A stretch of DNA of 64,000 nucleotides from Talpa occidentalis (lineage: Eukaryota; Chordata; Mammalia; Eulipotyphla; Talpidae). Positions 59,136 through 64,000 of the stretch are shown here, piece by piece (positions within the stretch are counted from its first letter, which is position 1; every line of letters begins with the position of its first letter). Made by a program: the position numbers and the translations under genes. The notes beneath the pieces are model-generated. The model worked only from the letters and a program-made list of their open reading frames with translations. It ran no database searches and was not told the DNA's origin. The stretch lies in the NCBI RefSeq assembly GCF_014898055.3, contig NW_023604295.1:93449591-93513590 (forward strand). The letters are read 5' to 3'.

Positions 59136-59977
59136 TAAAATAAAGTATTCTTCAGCAGGAAACTTCAGGGAAATAGGCTTAGTTGGAAGGTAGATATGAG
59201 GAATCACCAGCTCTTACAGAGAATTTATGTGATGATACACTTATGATGTACCTTTACAGAGAAGTTCCCACTTACCCAAGCAAAGACTGGAACAGGATGA
59301 AAATACAACTTCCTAAAAATGTCCTTTGAGAGTCACTCTTTTCTGGCCAGCTGGTTGATACCCCTCTCCTGTTGAGCAAGAAAACAACTGGGGATGCAAT
59401 GGTATTTGAGCCTCACTATATCACATCAGGAAAGAAAGGGCTCTGCCCATCATCAAGTGTGTTCTCAGTGTCCCCAGAAAGTATAGGATTCCCCTGCCCA
59501 TCATTCTTAACTTCATAGATACTCCAGACATCAATTGAAAAGGAACATTCCACAATAAAGAAGGACAAAACACTCCTTCCACTCACAATCCATTATTTAC
59601 AGGCCCGGGGTATATCTAAGTTTATCACTAGAGACTCACGGAACCCTTTATTTCTGTGTCTTCATAGACAGTAGGGTTTCTGACCAGCAAACAGCATTAT
59701 GTAAGACACCAGCACAAAGGAAATCTGATGATCAGACTTCCAGCTACTCAACATTGGAAAGTGCCTGGTACCTGTGTTAAACAATAGAAGATTCTAAATG
59801 ACAAGAAAAGACTCCCTTTCTATATGGAAGGGACAGTGACACTATAGTAAACACACTTTTGCCCAACAACTTTTGATTTAGCTTATACATAAAATTGACA
59901 TTATTGATTTAATAAGTTAAATTATGTTTACTCTGATTCTATCCTCACAGAGTTGTACACATTAGGACTAACAAAGT
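59136..59977. other. No gene or repeat recognised
   Basis: Unique-looking sequence with no credible frame. Confidence 0.5.
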
Positions 59978-60350
59978 TTGATTGAAACCTAACCAAGGGA
60001 AGTAGGTAGAAATGGTATCTGAGAATGAGAGAGGAAGAGGATAAGCCCTCAAGCCTAGAAGATTAAAGTATAGGGTCTAGAACCAGACATTCCAGGTGTA
60101 AATCTGGTTTTGCTACTTACTGTATCATGAATTGTACAAGATACTTAACTTCTCTGTGCCTCAGTTTAGTCAGCTTTAAAGTGATAGATGCCCCATCAGT
60201 GTGCTGATCTGGTTTCAAAACCAGATTTGAACTCAGAATGTCTGGTTCTAGACCCTATACTTTAATCTTCTAGGCTTGAGGGCGTATCCTCTTCCTCTCT
60301 CATTCTCAGATACCATTTCTACCTACTTCCCTTGGTTAGGTTTCAATCAA
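59978..60350. repeat. Long inverted repeat (135-bp arms, 103-bp spacer)
   Basis: The left arm 59978-60112 and the right arm 60216-60350 are reverse complements over 135 bases with no gaps. By hand count there are six mismatches: one at ataagccc versus atacgccc, and five clustered near the inner end. The spacer (60113-60215) is the body of an MIR fossil that begins inside the left arm. The right arm is therefore an inverted copy of the left arm, including the first part of the MIR. A transcript would fold into a near-perfect hairpin of about 135 bp. Confidence 0.96.
60070..60200 (+). repeat. MIR SINE fossil (host of the inverted duplication)
   Basis: tctagaaccagacattcc, aaatctggttttgctacttac, gatacttaacttctctgtgcctcagttta, agctttaaagtgatagatg. 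This is the MIR core in sense orientation. Its first 43 bases are repeated in inverted form at 60216-60258. Confidence 0.8.
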
Positions 60351-61185
60351 CCTGTATTTGGTACATGGGAAGCCTTCAGCAATTGTTAGTTATTAGTAAT
60401 GCTAGTATTAGGAGGCAAGCTAGTGGGGATTTTTAAGTAAAAGTAAGGAGTCAGACATATCAGAATAGACCTAGAGAAACTACTCTATTATTATTTATGT
60501 CAAGTATTAGTTGACATTTGTAATAGAATTGCTGATTATCTCTATTTAAAGAAAATAGAAGGCATCAGACTGCACATAATATTCCATAATCTGTTGTTTT
60601 CACTTAATGTTTAATGAACATTTTCTTGTGAAATTAAACATACCATTCATCTTATGGTTATATCTTTTATTTGCTAATTTTCCCATTACCACACATTTAC
60701 GTTCTTTTCAATTTCTGATATTAATAGATGTGGTGAGAATAAAGACATAAATATTTAATACAAACAAGAAAATATCACTCAAGTTGTTTCTGTAGACTAC
60801 TTTACTTAGGAAAATATCTGAAAAATCTTTTTGGACATGAAAAATAACAATCCATTCATCATGTGAAAGAAGAGGAAATTACAAAAAGGAGGTGACCTGC
60901 CCTGCCTAATAAAGTGAAAGGAATTTTTATCCTAGAGTGGCTGAGGAAGAGTAAGTGAGGCTTGGGAATGGAGAGGCTCCACAGGAGAGAAGAGGCTCTG
61001 TGAAGAGGACACAGGATATCTTCTGAGTTCTATGGGGGACATAGAAGCAAGAAATTTCCCAAGGTTGTAAAGGATGTTCTAGTCATGGTGAAATTTGACA
61101 TAATTATCAGAGCTGTTTTGGATACCATGTTATATCCTTCTCATTTTCCCTAGATCTGATTATTCTCAAATAAAACATTTATATC
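60351..61185. other. No gene or repeat recognised
   Basis: AT-rich unique-looking sequence. Confidence 0.5.
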
Positions 61186-61502
61186 AATAATAATATCAAG
61201 GGGGGGAGGCCTTCCTGGTGGCGCAGTGGTTAAGCACCGCACTGTGAAGCAATCCACAGCCTCTGCAGCATGAGTTCAATCCCCGGCCAGCCAAAGAGCA
61301 ACCCACATGGTGCAGCAGACCTCTCTTGGCTCACCCGCTGCTCCCCTTGACAGTGTGTTTCAGTCAGTCTAACTGTTCTATTCCCCAATCTGTCTCTGGT
61401 GAATCCTCTCACCCCCCTGCATCTTTGACCTGTACCACAGTTCTTATATGCATAAATAAATAAATCTTTAAAATATTAATAATAATAATAATAATATCAA
61501 GG
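61186..61502 (+). mobile_element. tRNA-type SINE (Rhin-1-like) with perfect TSD
   Basis: Plus copy between perfect 16-bp repeats AATAATAATATCAAGG (61186-61201 and 61487-61502). Head gaggccttcctggtggcgcagtgg, B box gttcaatccccgg, tail atgcataaataaataaatcttt followed by (TAA)n. Confidence 0.95.
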
Positions 61503-62798
61503 ATTAGAAGAGGAGAAATGGAGAAAAGTGAATCACCATGAAAGATCAATATACATCATTTCTAGCAATGAGTTTTCAAATGTTACTAGACCATTCTGTT
61601 CATCTGTTTTCATCTATAAAATGGAGACCAAATCATCAGTCCAAAAAATTGCAAAGTAAAATTTAAATATTTTTAAATTTTCTAGGATACAGTTGGCAAT
61701 ATTATGTTCTCTGTAAGCAAGAGACACACATATGGACTCCAGGGGGTCTCCTTATGTGCACGTTGCATGTGGTGCCTACAAAGTCACCAAAAGAATTACT
61801 AATACAACAAAATCAGATTGTTATTATTTGGAGAATAGAAACTGAAATAGTCAATAATTCAAGCTAATCCACACAAACTAAAACAAAGTGTTTAACTAAA
61901 TATGATGCATAATCTTTCCAAATTCCTTTCTCTAAAGAAGTATCCATACAGGATAAATATTGTGTCAATAAGAATAGACTCCACCTAGGACCATTGACAT
62001 TCCACACATTTTCTTCTCTATCCTTTGATTACACACATTGTTTTTGCAGCTAGGTGAATATTACACTTAAGAGGTTCTCTGAAATGTTTAGATCTCTATC
62101 AAATGATAATGGATTTTTAAATGCTGTTTTTGCTAATGAACAATAAGGACAATGTTAATTACACACATTTATATTCACCTTAAAAGAGGAGACACTTTTT
62201 TAAAGAAATCTTATTCAAAAAGTAAGTATATGATTTCAAGAATAAGTTTCACTTGTCAAGATATTTGGTGTTCTAAAATAAGTCATCCTCTCACAGTGCT
62301 AGTTAACTTATGGTTTACCACTCTTTTGAGATTCTGCACTTCACTCTTTTAAATTTGAAATACCTGATGAAGTTTTTTCAGCCATTTATTTGTTCCCTGG
62401 CTACAAGCATTCATTTAATTATTCATCTTGGGGCTAACACATGTTTGCTATTCAGCTACTGTGGACCAGGGACTGGGTACTGTGTAGAAATGTTTTGATT
62501 TCCAAGTGTTGAATTTAACAAAGGCCACTGTCCTTTGGTTATATATGCAGTTTGTCCTTTTTGTTTATAAACTATCATGAGGGAATATTTGAAAAGATTT
62601 CAACAATGTTATAGAGTATGGACTAAGGAAAAGACTTCACTGGGGACACAGCAAGCCAAGTCTGGGATTACAAGAGAAGAGAAGATACAGGACCTCATTC
62701 TTTTATCCTGGTTGACTGGACACACCCGTGGGGAAGACTTCAGGCAAAAGCCTCTATCACTCTGTTGTTCTCTCTTAATTCAGTGAAAACATGAAAGC

Positions 62799-62803
<5 letters not shown>
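61503..62803. other. No gene recognised
   Basis: AT-rich, with a faint MIR-like word string at 61585-61630. The short plus-strand frames at 62152-62352, 62310-62498 and 62577-62786 have no recognised domain. Confidence 0.5.

Positions 62804-62846
<43 letters not shown>
62804..62846. repeat. (TG)n microsatellite
   Basis: About 21 uninterrupted TG units, followed by a short CpG-containing piece (cgcaagcacgcgcg). Likely length-polymorphic. Confidence 0.97.
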
Positions 62847-62848
<2 letters not shown>

Positions 62849-63139
62849 GCAAGCACGCGCGAAAGAGAATGGGAAAAAACAAAGCAAGTTTGACACAAGT
62901 GAAGGTGTGGTGGTAATCAGGATACCAGGGAGTCAGGCACACCAGATTAAGTTCCAGAGATTTCTGCAGTAATCTGAGAATACCATCTGTTCAGCTTTTG
63001 GAGCTCCTGGGAAGGGGGGTTGAAGCCTAGTCCCTCCTGCAGAGTAAAGAAGACTCTGGTCCTGTGGGATACAGAGCTCCGTGCAGGCGCCGTGATGGAG
63101 AATAAGAGTGGTGTCCTTTTCCATCTGGCTAAGTTTCCA
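62847..63139. other. No gene or repeat recognised
   Basis: A minus-strand frame of 117 codons (62933-63286) runs through a moderately GC-rich stretch and on into the L2-like fragment. It has no recognised domain and is taken as chance. Confidence 0.45.
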
Positions 63140-63270
63140 AATTAACAAGAATCCCAAGGTAATTTTCAGCATCTCTTGTATGCCAGATATTACACTAAGT
63201 ACCAAGGATGTCAGAGTATATAAATTGGATAAAAGCCCCTCCTGGCATGTAACTTGCAAGCTAGTGGAAA
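63140..63270 (+). repeat. L2-like fragment
   Basis: atctcttgtatgccagatattacactaagtacc, then taaattggataaaagcccctcc and acttgcaagctagtgg. These follow the L2 3' order (size and storage words of the element aligned in sense). Ancient. Confidence 0.5.
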
Positions 63271-64000
63271 GTACAGTCTGGTCCAAGTAAGGTTAACATG
63301 TTAAGTATCATCTGAGTGTATCAGTGTTGGCCAAAACATTCAAGAGATAATTTTATATTTGTTTTAATGTGTAACAAAAAATACAGCCAGTACATCAAAG
63401 TTTTGAATATTGCTTGGGATTAGGCCAAAGGATTAGGCATTAAGTTTAAAAAAAAATGGGAAGGGGAAGAGTTGATTTTGAAAACATATAAACAATAATT
63501 CAGATAGAATCCAGATATAATATTAAAGATTGTTCCTATGGAATGTGACTAACTAAAATTCAGGAAACACCACTTTCTGCCACTAAATTCTAACAAAATC
63601 TTGTGTAGTAGGCATTAATATATATCCCTGTCTGAAACTGAACTCAGAAATCTAGAACAGTCTACAGTCCTAAGGACCTGAAGGACAAGGACAAGACTGT
63701 CTGACACCACACCTTATATCCTTTCCACCGCCCCACACTGACACAAGGAATGCCGGTGATCATCAAAACTTCTAATCCAATTTGAACCCTGTGTGATCAG
63801 TTCTCTGTCCACCAGTGACATGGAGCCATCCTCTGAGCCATAACTTGCTTTTTCCTTCCTGGAATCAATCATCCAGTGTTAGTAACATTTACTCTGCCTA
63901 TGCCTTTGCAGCACAGAAAACTTAAGGCAGTTACCTCAAAATTCAGGAAAACATCCACTGATAATAGGTGGCCCTATGGAAAGATTTTCCACTATAAGGA
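63271..64000. other. No gene or repeat recognised
   Basis: Unique-looking end of the window with no credible frame. Confidence 0.5.

Noticed and set aside
61186..61502. Cetartiodactyl CHR-type or equine ERE-type SINE
   Set aside because: The head is similar to tRNA-derived CHR SINEs, but the body (cccctcagcagtgtatttc, ctctggtgaatcctctcaccc) and the AAATAAAT tail do not match what I know of those families.
62933..63286. 117-codon minus-strand frame
   Set aside because: It runs into an L2-like fragment and has no domain or splice context.

Overview
The window looks like mammalian nuclear DNA. It is AT-rich and crowded with LINE-1 tails, a tRNA-type SINE with an AAATAAAT tail, ancient MIR/L2/MaLR/MER5-like fossils and a few endogenous-retrovirus LTRs. 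I found no complete protein-coding gene, no rRNA, no independent tRNA gene, no CRISPR array and nothing prokaryotic. It reads as intergenic or deep-intronic sequence. The dominant SINE (17 copies, about 260-300 bp) opens with CCTCCCTGGTGGCGCAG, has a TTCGATCCC pol III B box and ends in TATAAATAAATAAATCTT plus A-tail. From memory it resembles the Rhin-1 type SINE of horseshoe and roundleaf bats, so my best guess is a rhinolophoid bat. The family name and host are inference (about 60%).

Layout. 1-8 kb: old L2/MIR, three SINEs, and a LINE-1 copy with a 5' inversion and a target-site duplication (TSD) at 5.1-5.97 kb. 8.9-11 kb: a diverged local duplication around a SINE. 12.8 kb: a pyrimidine microsatellite. 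15.2-21.2 kb: a 57-bp tandem duplication and four SINEs, two of them head to head. 21.5-22.1 kb: an older LINE-1 tail. 25.1-26.5 kb: a decayed ERV-L-type internal remnant. 26.7-29.1 kb: a stretch poor in recognisable repeats. 29.2-29.6 kb: a LINE-1 tail. 30.9-32.6 kb: a GC-richer, LTR-like composite with internal modular repeats. 33-46 kb: SINEs, a 37-bp minisatellite, a MaLR/MLT1-type LTR, a MER5-like fossil and a possible spliced-exon-like ORF on the minus strand. 46.6-48.06 kb: two solo LTRs of one family, in opposite orientation, each with its own 5-bp TSD, one of them split by a LINE-1. 50.9-55.7 kb: four LINE-1 tails. 56.28-56.43 kb: the best candidate exon, on the plus strand. 57.0-57.5 kb: an older relative of the solo LTRs. 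59.98-60.35 kb: a 135-bp-arm, nearly perfect inverted repeat around an MIR fossil. 61-64 kb: a SINE, a TG microsatellite and an L2-like fragment.

There is no operon or pathway to reconstruct. The history is one of layered insertions: ancient L2/MIR/MaLR/ERV-L, then older LINE-1 and LTRs, then SINEs and the younger LINE-1s, with several local duplications. The items most worth checking are the long inverted repeat at 60 kb, the candidate exon at 56.3 kb, the paired opposing solo LTRs and the modular LTR-like block at 31 kb.
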